Shown: positions 9,483 to 18,110 of the stretch, in pieces
How positions within the stretch are numbered: position 1 is the stretch's first letter
Layout: every line of letters begins with the position of its first letter
Assembly: GCF_937980635.1 (NCBI RefSeq)
Contig: NZ_CALJPG010000016.1
Coordinates: 1 to 64,000, forward strand
Source: an uncultured Campylobacter sp.
Lineage (GTDB): Bacteria; Campylobacterota; Campylobacteria; Campylobacterales; Campylobacteraceae
Reading direction: 5' to 3'
Length of the DNA stretch: 64,000 bases
Notes under the pieces: model-generated
The model's input: only the letters and a program-made list of their open reading frames with translations
What the model was told of the DNA's origin: nothing
Database searches by the model: none
Program-made: the position numbers and the translations under genes

Positions 9483-10664
9483 TTAAATTTCATAAATTTT
9501 TACGATTTCTCCAGCGCGAACTTTGTCGCATTCGGGATCAGCCAAGAAAAAATGCGATGCCGCAGCCAGCGGTCTGATACGCCCAGAAGGCGACGGCATA
9601 GGCGTAAAAACTCCGCCTTCATATGCGCCTACGGTTAAATTTACTCTGCCGCTTTTTAGCTTCAGATCGCTTGCGAGCTTGGCATAGATCGCCGCTTCTG
9701 CGCTAAAAGCCTCGCTTGCGCCGCTAAGCTTAAATAAGATCGGCAGTATGACTGCGCGCGTAAGCACGAAAGCAGCCATCGGATTGCCCGCCATTGCAAA
9801 GACGAATTTGCCGTCTTTTGCGAAGCACTTGCTGGGGCGGCCGGGCTTGATATCAATGTGATCGAAAACCTGCAAAAATCCAAGTTCACTCATAGCGCTT
9901 TGCATAAAATCCGCCTCCCCGGCACTTGCTCCACCGCTGGTAATTAGCACGTCAAATTTACGCGTAGCAGTATCTAGCGCCTCGCACACCTCGCTAAAAT
10001 CATCCTTTAAAATCCCTAAATACTCATTTTCAAAGCCGTATTTTTGCAGCAATGCAGCAATGCCACTAGAGTTAGCGTTATAAATTTCGCGCTCACTTGC
10101 GCTCTGCCACGGCTCTTTTAGCTCGTTGCCGCTTGAAAATAGAGCGATTTTAGGACGCGCGTAAACGTCCACTTCGTAAATTCCTTGCGCGGCAAGAAGC
10201 ATGATTTTGGCAGGGTTTAAAATTTCGCCACGGCGCAATAAAAGCTCGCCCGCACGCACTTCTTCGCCTTTTTTACGAAAGCCGTCGTGGGCATGAACGG
10301 AAGCAGGGATTTTTAGAGTTCCGCCTTGCACGTCTACATCCTCTAGCCTCGCGACGGAGTCCGCGCCTGCAGGCATTGGCGCGCCGGTCATTATCTTTTG
10401 CGCTTGTGCAGCCTTTATTTCGTAGAATTTCTCATCTCCCGCAAAAATCGTAGGCTCTACGATCTTTAGCTTTTCGTCTTTGAAGTCCGCCGCGTAGGCA
10501 TAGCCGTCAAGCGCCGAATTATCGAAGCAGGGTAGGTTTTTAATCGCTGAAATATCACTAAAAAGAATGCGACCTAGGGCGCTGGGAAGAGGTACCTTTT
10601 CGCTTTGCTTGCTTGATGTGATTCTAGCCGTAGCCAAATCTATAGCCTCATTTATTCCTATCAT
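9483..10664 (-). CDS. moeA: Molybdopterin molybdenumtransferase MoeA
   Basis: About 393 residues. It inserts molybdate into adenylated molybdopterin to make Mo cofactor, which Campylobacter needs for formate dehydrogenase, nitrate reductase and similar enzymes. Seen: the N-terminal domain I/II (LPCFDNSALDGYAYA), MTGAPMPAGADSVARLEDV, the MPT-binding domain III signature (SSGNELKEP, LITSGGASAGEADF, IDIKPGRPSKCF, AMAGNPMAAFV) and a C-terminal domain IV. The start at 10664 has AAGGA 8 nt upstream and begins MIGINEAIDLA, as the family does; the frame extends further upstream but has no second site. The gene is in the same direction as murA, as in C. jejuni. Confidence 0.93.
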   Translation of the reverse strand: MIGINEAIDLATARITSSKQSEKVPLPSALGRILFSDISAIKNLPCFDNSALDGYAYAADFKDEKLKIVEPTIFAGDEKFYEIKAAQAQKIMTGAPMPAGADSVARLEDVDVQGGTLKIPASVHAHDGFRKKGEEVRAGELLLRRGEILNPAKIMLLAAQGIYEVDVYARPKIALFSSGNELKEPWQSASEREIYNANSSGIAALLQKYGFENEYLGILKDDFSEVCEALDTATRKFDVLITSGGASAGEADFMQSAMSELGFLQVFDHIDIKPGRPSKCFAKDGKFVFAMAGNPMAAFVLTRAVILPILFKLSGASEAFSAEAAIYAKLASDLKLKSGRVNLTVGAYEGGVFTPMPSPSGRIRPLAAASHFFLADPECDKVRAGEIVKIYEI

Positions 10665-11132
10665 TTTTAAGTCCTTTTTATCATTTTTACATTTAAAATT
10701 CGCGCAGTTAATATCTCGCGTGGTCTTAAATTTTATGTTGCGCCAAAGCTTGCAAAGCAAAATTTACCCAAATAAATGCGCGAAATTTTATGAGCTCAAT
10801 TGCCTTATTTTACTGCGAGCGTTGCTTAAAATTTCAAAGCATATAGCTCGTAGAATTCCGCTTTGCCCTAGGAATTCCACTCACATTTGCTTAAAGAATT
10901 CCACCACGGCTCGTTCATTAAATTTTACCAAAACTTGCTATTTAAATTTAAAGAGACTCATCCTTGAAATTCTACCAAGATTTGCCTTTAAAATTTCGCC
11001 ACACTTAGCTTTAGCGATTAATGCATTGCTGCTGATAGAATTTACGTGGTGCTTACGCAGCGTGGCTTTTAAACGCGTTTTGTGTAAAATTCCGCATCGC
11101 TTTATTTGTACAAGATTTTTATTCCGAAGTCC
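10665..11132. other. Non-coding gap between murA and moeA
   Basis: The plus-strand frame crossing this gap (10567-11196) overlaps both neighbours and has no family features, so I do not call it. AATT cores (GGAATTCCAC, GAATTCCACC, AAATTTCGCC) recur. Confidence 0.45.
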
Positions 11133-12401
11133 TCATTCCTCCAGCCTCTGTATGTCCGCGCCAAGCGCACCAAGCTTAGCCTCTAGTCTCTCGTAGCCGC
11201 GATCTAGGTGGTAAATTCTATGTATTTTGCTCTCGCCGCGCGCCGCAAGGGCGGCTAAAACGAGCGCCGAACTAGCTCGCAGATCGGTCGCCATCACGTC
11301 CGCGCCGTTTAGCTTGCCGCCGCTGATCGTCGCGATGTGTCCGTTTAAGCGGATATCTGCGCCCATTCTTGAGAGTTCGCTAACGTGCATGAAGCGGTTT
11401 TCAAAAAGCCTCTCGTCGATGGTGCTGACGCCCGTGGCTACACACGCCAGCGCCATAAACTGCGCCTGCATATCGGTAGGAAAGCCCGGATATTCGCTCG
11501 TGATGATTTCTACGGGTTTTATCTTTGAAGCGGGCAGGATCGTGATCTCGTCGCCGCCGTTTGAAATTTCAAATTTAAAGCCCATATCTTCAAATTTTGC
11601 AAGCACAGCGCCAAGATGAGCCGCGCAAGCGTGCGTGATCGTGATACGAGAGCCGGTGATCGCGCCTGCGCACAGATAGGTGCCTGCTTCGATGCGATCG
11701 GGAATGATCGAAATTTCGTTCAAGCTTAAAAGCTCTCCGCCACTTCCTTTGATGAGGATCTCGTTCGTGCCGATGCCCTCTATGTCGATACCTGTGCTTT
11801 TTAATGCGTTGCAAACGGCGATTACTTCGGGCTCTTTTGCCGCGTTTATGATATGAGTGGTGCCGCTTGCTAAGGCCGCCGCCATTACGATGTTTTCGGT
11901 GCCGGTGACGGTAATTTTGTCAAAATTTATAGTCGCGCCCTTAAGCCCCTTTTTTGCGGTGCAAACCACGTAACCTTGCTTGATCTTAACCTCCGCGCCC
12001 ATCTTTTCAAGCGCGCTAAGGTGCAGATCAATCGGTCTGGCGCCGATCGCGCAGCCTCCGGGAAGGCTTACCTCGCAGTGTCTAAACCGCGCTAAAAGCG
12101 GCCCCAGCACTAAGATCGAAGCTCGCATTTTACGCACTATGTCGTAGATCGCCTTGGTCGAGTTTACCTCGCGCGGATCGATTTTGGCGGTGTTGGCGTC
12201 AAGAAACTCGCACTTTGCGCCTAAATTTGAAAGTAGCTGAATTAGCGTGTGGATATCGGAAACTGCGGGTAAATTTTTAATTACGACTTCGTTTTTTGAA
12301 AGAATAGATAGGGCTATGAGCGGCAGTGCGGCATTTTTTGCGCCGCTTATTTTGACGCTACCGCTTAGTTTTTTGCCCCCGTTAATTCGTAGATAATGCA
12401 T
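11133..12401 (-). CDS. murA: UDP-N-acetylglucosamine 1-carboxyvinyltransferase
   Basis: A 422-residue enzyme that transfers enolpyruvate to UDP-GlcNAc, the first committed step of peptidoglycan synthesis and the target of fosfomycin. KISGAKNAALPLIA (residues ~18-31) carries the conserved Lys/Asn pair. The active-site loop LPGGCAIGARPIDLHL (~114-129) has the reactive Cys, so the fosfomycin-sensitive form is present. PDRIEAGTY and EYPGFPTDMQAQFMAL are further signatures. Length is standard. GGAG lies 6 nt before the ATG. It is divergent from the lipoprotein gene at 12527. Confidence 0.97.
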   Translation of the reverse strand: MHYLRINGGKKLSGSVKISGAKNAALPLIALSILSKNEVVIKNLPAVSDIHTLIQLLSNLGAKCEFLDANTAKIDPREVNSTKAIYDIVRKMRASILVLGPLLARFRHCEVSLPGGCAIGARPIDLHLSALEKMGAEVKIKQGYVVCTAKKGLKGATINFDKITVTGTENIVMAAALASGTTHIINAAKEPEVIAVCNALKSTGIDIEGIGTNEILIKGSGGELLSLNEISIIPDRIEAGTYLCAGAITGSRITITHACAAHLGAVLAKFEDMGFKFEISNGGDEITILPASKIKPVEIITSEYPGFPTDMQAQFMALACVATGVSTIDERLFENRFMHVSELSRMGADIRLNGHIATISGGKLNGADVMATDLRASSALVLAALAARGESKIHRIYHLDRGYERLEAKLGALGADIQRLEE

Positions 12402-12526
12402 GATTTCTCCGTGTAAAATTTCGGCGATTATACAGAATTTAGCTTTAAAGTTACCATTTTGTTACCACTGAGCGCTAAAATTACGCCTAAATTTAACCGT
12501 TACATAATTTTATAAGGATTTTTTAT

Positions 12527-13162
12527 ATGAAACAACTAATTATTTGCGCTTTGGGTGCGTTTTTGCTGGTCGGTTGCTCCTCAAAAGCCCCGTCTGCCGG
12601 CAGCCAGCAAGCGTATGTCTTAAACGATCATGAAGAAGGAATAACTTCGGTGCCGGGAAGCGAGTTTAACCGCCCTTTAATTGCATCTGTAGACGATTAC
12701 ACTGGCACTCGCGCAGGAGGGGACTGCAGCGGATTTATCACCGTGCTAAATGATAAATACGATGATCTATTTTTCAATTCAAAAGATCTGCCGAAATACT
12801 TCACAAACGGACGCAAATCCCAAGCAATATATAATTATTACAGCCGTAAAAATTTACTCAGCAATACGCCGCGAGTGGGGGATTTGGTGTTTTTTCAAAA
12901 CACTTTGCGTTCTAACAAAGGTAAGGTCAATAACGAAATCAGCCATATCGGTATCGTGCGCGAGATATATGCCGATGGTCGCGTGAAATTCGTCCACAAT
13001 ACTCGTGGTAGAAATCAAGCGGACTTCGTAAATTTAAATAAGAAAAACGTCCATGTAGCGGGGCAAAAGATGGAAAATAGCTATATCGTGCGCTGCGGCA
13101 AAGACCGCATAAGCTGCCTAGCATCGAACCGCTTCGCAGGATACGGACGGGTGAATAACTAG
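12527..13162 (+). CDS. Lipoprotein with an NlpC/P60-like cysteine hydrolase fold
   Basis: A 211-residue secreted lipoprotein: signal MKQLIICALGAFLLVGC with lipobox LVGC (Cys17). Downstream DCSGFITVLNDKY (residues ~65-77) gives a catalytic-type Cys, SHIGIVREI (~139-147) the His, and HNTRG the third polar position, as in NlpC/P60 peptidoglycan endopeptidases. PRVGDLVFF before the His is also typical. It probably cleaves stem peptides in the periplasm. AAGGA precedes the ATG, and TACATAAT upstream may be a -10. It is divergent from murA and stands alone. Confidence 0.75.
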   Translation: MKQLIICALGAFLLVGCSSKAPSAGSQQAYVLNDHEEGITSVPGSEFNRPLIASVDDYTGTRAGGDCSGFITVLNDKYDDLFFNSKDLPKYFTNGRKSQAIYNYYSRKNLLSNTPRVGDLVFFQNTLRSNKGKVNNEISHIGIVREIYADGRVKFVHNTRGRNQADFVNLNKKNVHVAGQKMENSYIVRCGKDRISCLASNRFAGYGRVNN

Positions 13163-13917
13163 AATTTTGAAAATTCTTTCGCCGTATTTTTTGAAAAATT
13201 TCTCATAACTTTTGGAATTTATTAGATTTTATGGAATTTTGTTAGACCTTTTAAAAATTCGCAGCGGTTTGATTTATGCTCTAAAATTTCAAGTGAAATT
13301 TTGCAGATAATTTAGCTTGGAATTCTAGCTATGACTTGCTTTATAGAATTTATTAAATTCCTAAAATTCTAATCAAATTTTAAAATTTTTATGGCTTTTA
13401 AACTCCTGCAGCAAAAACTTATGAATAAAAACTCACTTTGATGCTGTTATGGCAAATCAAATTAGCATTTTTAACGCGTAATTATATATAACAAGCATTT
13501 AAAATATTTACTCTAAAATTTATTTTGAAATTAATTTGAACTCAAATTTTGTTATTCTTAGTAAAATTATACTTATAATTTTACATAAAATTCTACGAAA
13601 TAGCTTCATATAGCTGAAATTCCATCTTTATTAAATTTAACGGCGTGCTTGTTTTTTGATTGATGTCAGATACGCTCTATAAATTCCGTAAAACTTTCAA
13701 AAAAGATTTACGGTCTAAATTTTATTATGGAGATTTTAATTTAAAGCTCTATATCTAAATTTTAGCGCAGCTATTTTGATAAGGCGCTTACAACCAAAAC
13801 TATTGCCAAAATTGTGATGCTAGCTTATCTATAATTTATCTCGAGCCTATAAAATTACACGACGCCTTTAATTTAATCAAAATTTTGCTACTATGCGTGA
13901 AAAATTTAAGGAGCTTC
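13163..13917. other. Long AT-rich non-coding stretch
   Basis: No frame here is convincing. It is clearly more AT-rich than its neighbours. It begins with a perfect palindrome, AGAATTTT-G-AAAATTCT (13161-13177), just after the lipoprotein stop, which may help end transcription, and contains the 14-bp palindrome at 13375-13388. Confidence 0.5.
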
Positions 13918-14475
13918 ATGCAAACAGGCAAATTTACTCTCGCGATCATCGCGGTGAATATCCTATTTTTCGTGATTTCATTCGCATTGGAATATTTTTT
14001 CGGCTTTAAGTCCTACCTGTTTTTCGGGCTCAATCCATATTTTTTCGAGGGGATGCCGTGGCAGCTACTAAGTTCATTTTTTATGCACGGCGGAGTGATG
14101 CATCTAGCGATGAATATGGCAGTTTTGTATCAATTCGGCGGGATTTTAGAGCGAGCGTTCGGTGGGATAAAATTTACGCTACTTTACATCGCAGGAGGGC
14201 TGCTGAGCGGCGCTTTATGTCTGATTTATATCCGTTATGCCATGAGCATGGGAGAAATCGTCAATATCGTAGGCGCTAGTGGCGCTATTTGCGTGCTTTT
14301 AGGCGTGATTGCTTATTTTGATGAACACAATGCGGGCGGGATTTTTATCGCAATTTTGATAATGAGCTTTGCGCCGATGTTAATGGGCGTAAATGTGGCA
14401 TGGTATGCACACATAGCGGGATTTGTGGTTGGTTATGGCTTTGGAATTATCCAGAAAAAATTTAGAATTTTGTAG
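13918..14475 (+). CDS. Rhomboid-family intramembrane serine protease
   Basis: About 185 residues with six hydrophobic segments. The rhomboid hallmarks are present: HGGVMHLAMNMAVL (equivalent to HxxxHxxxN in helix 2), GASGAICVLLG with the catalytic serine in helix 4, and AHIAGFVVGYGFG with the catalytic histidine in helix 6. It should cleave membrane-protein substrates within or near the bilayer; the substrate is unknown. I chose the ATG at 13918 because AAGGAG lies 6 nt before it; the frame extends 11 codons further up with no site. Confidence 0.88.
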   Translation: MQTGKFTLAIIAVNILFFVISFALEYFFGFKSYLFFGLNPYFFEGMPWQLLSSFFMHGGVMHLAMNMAVLYQFGGILERAFGGIKFTLLYIAGGLLSGALCLIYIRYAMSMGEIVNIVGASGAICVLLGVIAYFDEHNAGGIFIAILIMSFAPMLMGVNVAWYAHIAGFVVGYGFGIIQKKFRIL

Positions 14476-14519
14476 AATTTAACGCTAAATTTTACATAAA
14501 ATTTTATGAAAGGATGCAG

Positions 14520-15191
14520 ATGAAACGGATATATTTTATAAGACATGCCGAGGCGCAAAGCGGCAAAAGCGATTTTGAGCGGGCATTAAGCCAAGTGGGC
14601 GAACTTTGCGCAATTAAACTCGGAGAAAAGCTGCGCAGCTTGGGACTTATGCCTGATTTGATTATTACAAGCTCGGCTATACGAGCACTCCATACGGCGC
14701 AAATTATCGCTAATGCGCTGAGCGCGACAAAAAGGGTAGTGCCATTGCGAGAGTTATACGACATAAGCTTATGGGATTTAGCAAAGTTTGTTCGCAGCTT
14801 GGATGAGAAACGATTTTTTGGGTGCAGTGTGAATGTTGAAAAATACAATGCGGTCGGTCTTAGTAGCGAAAAACATCGCGACGCAAACGCTGAAAATTCT
14901 GCTTTTAAGAGCACTAAAATTCCCGCTAGCATTAGCGAAAATAATGCGCTATCTTGCAATGATGTGGAAATTTCTAGCACAGATGTTATGCGAAATTTTA
15001 ACGCAGCTAGCGCAGAATGCGTATTTATCGTTGGACATAATCCGGCAATAGGCGGAATTTGCTCACTTTTAGGAGAAAAGGAAGTCGATAAATTTCCTCC
15101 TTGTTCGATTTGCGGCTTAGAATTTAACGTTTATAAATTCTCAGATATTACCGATCATAGCGGCAAAACGGTAATGCTACAATGCCCTTAA
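14520..15191 (+). CDS. SixA-like histidine phosphatase with an internal insertion
   Basis: About 223 residues. YFIRHAEAQSG at the N-terminus is the RHG/RHA catalytic motif of the phosphoglycerate-mutase-like histidine phosphatases. LMPDLIITSSAIRALHTAQI and VGHNPAIGGICSLL (second catalytic His) complete the SixA pattern (protein phosphohistidine phosphatase). The family is normally ~150-170 residues; the excess lies in a polar stretch from about residue 100 to 160 (14820-15000; SENNALSCNDVEISS), between two core elements. The ATG at 14520 is better placed than the one at 14514 relative to AAAGG. It lies 44 nt after the rhomboid gene, so they are probably co-transcribed. Confidence 0.8.
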   Translation: MKRIYFIRHAEAQSGKSDFERALSQVGELCAIKLGEKLRSLGLMPDLIITSSAIRALHTAQIIANALSATKRVVPLRELYDISLWDLAKFVRSLDEKRFFGCSVNVEKYNAVGLSSEKHRDANAENSAFKSTKIPASISENNALSCNDVEISSTDVMRNFNAASAECVFIVGHNPAIGGICSLLGEKEVDKFPPCSICGLEFNVYKFSDITDHSGKTVMLQCP

Positions 15192-15590
15192 TTACGCTTT
15201 TAATGTTTAATAATTGCATTTTTGAGTATTTAAAGCTGCTTTTTGCCCAGCATTATCATATGCTCGTGAAATAAGACCATATAGCAAAATAGTAAATTAC
15301 TTTGAGATAACTTTAAATTCTAAAAAATTTCCAATGATATGGCTAGCCTTGAAAATCGCAGACTAAATGAGTCAAAAAACTAAATTTCATATTTTTAGAC
15401 GATCGAGCGTTAGCGCTTTTGCTTGAAATTCTATTTGCTTTGAAAAATCTTAAGTTTAAATTTTTCGGACGAAAAATTCGTGCCAAAATTTTCTCAAAAA
15501 TATAAATTTATTGAGAAGAATAAAATTTATTAAGTAAAATTTAATAGTAGCTGTGGTATCATTCCCCAAAAATTTTGATAGGGAATTGAA
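15192..15590. other. Non-coding gap upstream of desulforubrerythrin
   Basis: No gene seen. Near its end TGTGGTATCAT (about 15550-15560) could be an extended -10 for the next gene. I found no clear PerR- or Fur-like operator. Confidence 0.4.
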
Positions 15591-16235
15591 ATGAGACAGT
15601 ATGAAACTTACAGATGCGAAAAGTGCGGTGCAGAGGTCGAGGTTCAAAACGTAGGCGGCGGCACGCTTAGTTGCTGCGGCGAGCCGATGAAATGTATCAC
15701 CGAGGATCTGACGCAGGTAAATTTGATGAAGGCGTTCGCAGGCGAGTCCCAGGCGCGCAATAAATACGATCTTTACGGCGATTTGGCCAAAGAGGCGGGC
15801 TTTCACGCCATTGCGCGACATTTTTACGAGGCCGCTGAAAACGAAAAATGGCATGCCAGAGCTGAGCTAAAGGCGCATCATGCGGCCGCAGGTATTCCGC
15901 TTGATAAGATGGATAAAAATCTGCTTGATGCCGCCGCCGGCGAGCGCTACGAGCACGAGAGCATGTATCCGAGCTTCGCTAAAATCGCGACCGAAGAGGG
16001 CAAAAAAGAGGTTGCGCGCCTTTTTAACGCCATCGGCAAGGTCGAGCAGGAGCACGAGCGCGAATACAACGAGCTTCAAAAGATCCTGCTAGAGGAGGGC
16101 TTTTTCGAGAGCTTTGACGAGGAAGTTTGGGTGTGCGAGGTCTGCGGGCATGTTCATCGCGGCAAGAAAGCCCCAGGCGCCTGTCCGCTTTGCAAAGCTC
16201 CACGTGAGTATTTTAAAAAACAAAGGCTCGTTTAA
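15591..16235 (+). CDS. rrc: Desulforubrerythrin (desulforedoxin-rubrerythrin fusion)
   Basis: A 214-residue non-heme iron protein that reduces hydrogen peroxide in microaerophiles. Three parts are visible: an N-terminal desulforedoxin-like Fe(Cys)4 domain (CEKCGAEVEV...LSCCGEPMKC, residues ~9-36); a four-helix rubrerythrin diiron domain (AFAGESQARNKYDLY, YEAAENEKWHA, GERYEHESMYP, AIGKVEQEHEREY supply the Glu/His ligands); and a C-terminal rubredoxin-like Fe(Cys)4 domain (CEVCGHVH...CPLCKAP). This layout matches the C. jejuni protein called Rrc/DRbr. It is monocistronic. Confidence 0.93.
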   Translation: MRQYETYRCEKCGAEVEVQNVGGGTLSCCGEPMKCITEDLTQVNLMKAFAGESQARNKYDLYGDLAKEAGFHAIARHFYEAAENEKWHARAELKAHHAAAGIPLDKMDKNLLDAAAGERYEHESMYPSFAKIATEEGKKEVARLFNAIGKVEQEHEREYNELQKILLEEGFFESFDEEVWVCEVCGHVHRGKKAPGACPLCKAPREYFKKQRLV

Positions 16236-17048
16236 TTTTGATGCTTGCGGCACGGCGTTTTTTTTGCGATAGTTTTTGAAGCCGTCGCAAATCTCGTTTA
16301 TTGTCGCGAGCCGATCGCTTAAATCTTGGTTTAAAATTTTGCGCGAGATTTCGTCTTTTTGCTCCTTTTTGCCGCGGACTCCGTGGCTAGACGAAATCTC
16401 GGGCTAAATTTATTTAGCCTAAACTCCTTTTCTTATCCCCCTAAGAAATGAAATCCTGCTCGCAAGAGCGGGATTTCCGTCGTAAAATAAATCTAAAATA
16501 ATCATGCCGATGATTTTATCTCTTTAAATTTTATTAGAAATTCCTATATGATTCCTGCGCTATTTACGTAGCAAACTTCGCGCCAGTAAATTTCGTAGCA
16601 AACTTTGGTGGCAATCTTTTGCGTCTTTAAATTTTAAGGAGAATTCGGTGCGATGAGAATTTGAAAGCAAATCAAACTATAAAATTTCGATGGTTGAAAT
16701 TTTAAATCAGAAATTCCATCCTTGCGGAATTTGCAGATAAATTTTATATCTACTATCTCTTAATATGCCGTTTATCTTTTGCTTATAAAATCCTCGGATG
16801 AAATCCCGTATCGTAAAAATTTAAATGAAATTTTGCACTAAATTTATCTGGAATTTTAGGCAAAATCACAAGGTAAAATTTTAGGTTTTGTTATGCGAAT
16901 ATGAAAAACAAATTTTAAGATTTTTCAAAATAAAATTCTAAACCTCTTGTAAAATAAATTCCATAAAAAACGATTTAAAAGCCGCCTCAAAACGAAATTC
17001 AAAAAATCTCGCTCAAGTAAGCCTCGCGCCGCTGCAAATTTTAAAATT
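16236..17048. other. Long non-coding gap between convergent genes
   Basis: No gene supported in 0.8 kb. It contains the strong GCAA-loop hairpin at 16450-16477, many AATT cores, and a 14-bp palindrome that overlaps the xerH stop. I looked for a dif site beside xerH and saw none I could defend. Confidence 0.45.
16450..16477. terminator. 12-bp hairpin with a GCAA tetraloop
   Basis: GAAATCCTGCTC pairs with GAGCGGGATTTC (one G-U pair) around the loop GCAA, a GNRA tetraloop. It lies about 215 nt after desulforubrerythrin. No T-run follows on the plus strand, so it may be a Rho-dependent or structural RNA element rather than a simple terminator. Confidence 0.5.
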
Positions 17049-18110
17049 TCACTCCTCGAATTCCTCCGCGACCTTCGCTGCAAGGCGCAGTTTGTCGCTA
17101 TCGAAGTGGGTGTAGATGCGCGAAGTATTTAGGCTCGCGTGGCCGAGGGCTTCTTGGACGAGTACGAGGTCCTTTTGCTTTTTGTAAAGCATCGTTGCGA
17201 AGGTGTGGCGCAGCATATGAGCGCCGTTTTTTTCCTTGCGTATGCCCGCGCTCATTAAAATTTTCTCCACGATGCCGCTGACGTATGCTTGCGTAAGCGG
17301 CGCGCCGTTTTTGGTGACGAAAAGATAGCCCTCTTTGTTGGCAAAGTTCGTCTCCAGCGCGTTTAGATGCTCCTCGATCAGGTGGCGTTTGATCATTACG
17401 ATGCGATATTTGTTGCCCTTGCCGCGGATTCGGATGACGAAAAGATCGCCCTCGGGCGCGATATCTTTGCGCTTGAGATTTATCGCTTCGCCCACGCGGA
17501 TGCCGGTGTAGACGATGATTTTTACGATCAGGCGGTTGCGATGCGCAAAGGAGCGAAACTCGCTTAGATTTATCGCATCCAAAAACCGCTTCAATTCCTC
17601 CTCGCTCATAAACTCCGGAAGCTTCGTACCGCGGCTACCGCTAATGCCGCCCCAGTGCTTAAGCTCGATGCCGAAGTTATGTGAGGTGCCGTCCTGCTCG
17701 TTCTGGCGGTCGATGAAGCCGAAAAAATTTATTAGCGCGATTCGGTAGTTTTTTTTGCTCGCATCGCTCAGCCCGCCCGTAATCGAGGCTAAAATTTCGC
17801 TCAAAAGCTCCTCGTCGATATTTTTCATACTCTCAAGACCGTACTGCATGATCGCTTCGTAAAATTTTTTAAGCGGATTGAAATAGGTATTGATGCCGGT
17901 AAGACCCGCGTTTCGAGCGTCTTTTGCGAGCCGCTCGAGTTCATTGATATTTGCTACCTCGTGATTTAACGCCAGGCTTGCACGGCGAAACAGCGCGTCG
18001 TTTTTCAGCTCCTTATTCGATAGCGCGCTTAGCTTGTAGCGCACGAATTTTACGAGCCAAAACAGCAGCGATTTTTCAAAGCTATCCTTATAGTCGAGCG
18101 GGAATTTCAT
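17049..18110 (-). CDS. xerH: XerH-type tyrosine recombinase
   Basis: A 353-residue tyrosine recombinase. The catalytic set is visible in the C-terminal half: TGIRVGEAINL (Arg), the KGNKYRIV strand Lys, HMLRHTFATML (His-x-x-Arg), LGHASLNTSRIYTHF (His and the nucleophilic Tyr). The N-terminal half is a core-binding domain. Campylobacterota use one such enzyme, XerH, acting at difH to resolve chromosome dimers, instead of XerC/XerD; the length exceeds XerC/D (~300), as expected for XerH. It overlaps the upstream AsmA-like gene by ATGA, so the two are translationally coupled. Confidence 0.9.
   Translation of the reverse strand: MKFPLDYKDSFEKSLLFWLVKFVRYKLSALSNKELKNDALFRRASLALNHEVANINELERLAKDARNAGLTGINTYFNPLKKFYEAIMQYGLESMKNIDEELLSEILASITGGLSDASKKNYRIALINFFGFIDRQNEQDGTSHNFGIELKHWGGISGSRGTKLPEFMSEEELKRFLDAINLSEFRSFAHRNRLIVKIIVYTGIRVGEAINLKRKDIAPEGDLFVIRIRGKGNKYRIVMIKRHLIEEHLNALETNFANKEGYLFVTKNGAPLTQAYVSGIVEKILMSAGIRKEKNGAHMLRHTFATMLYKKQKDLVLVQEALGHASLNTSRIYTHFDSDKLRLAAKVAEEFEE

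Noticed and set aside
10567..11196. A 209-codon plus-strand frame across the moeA-murA gap.
   Set aside because: It overlaps the 5' end of moeA and the 3' end of murA, has no ribosome site, and consists largely of translated AATT cores.
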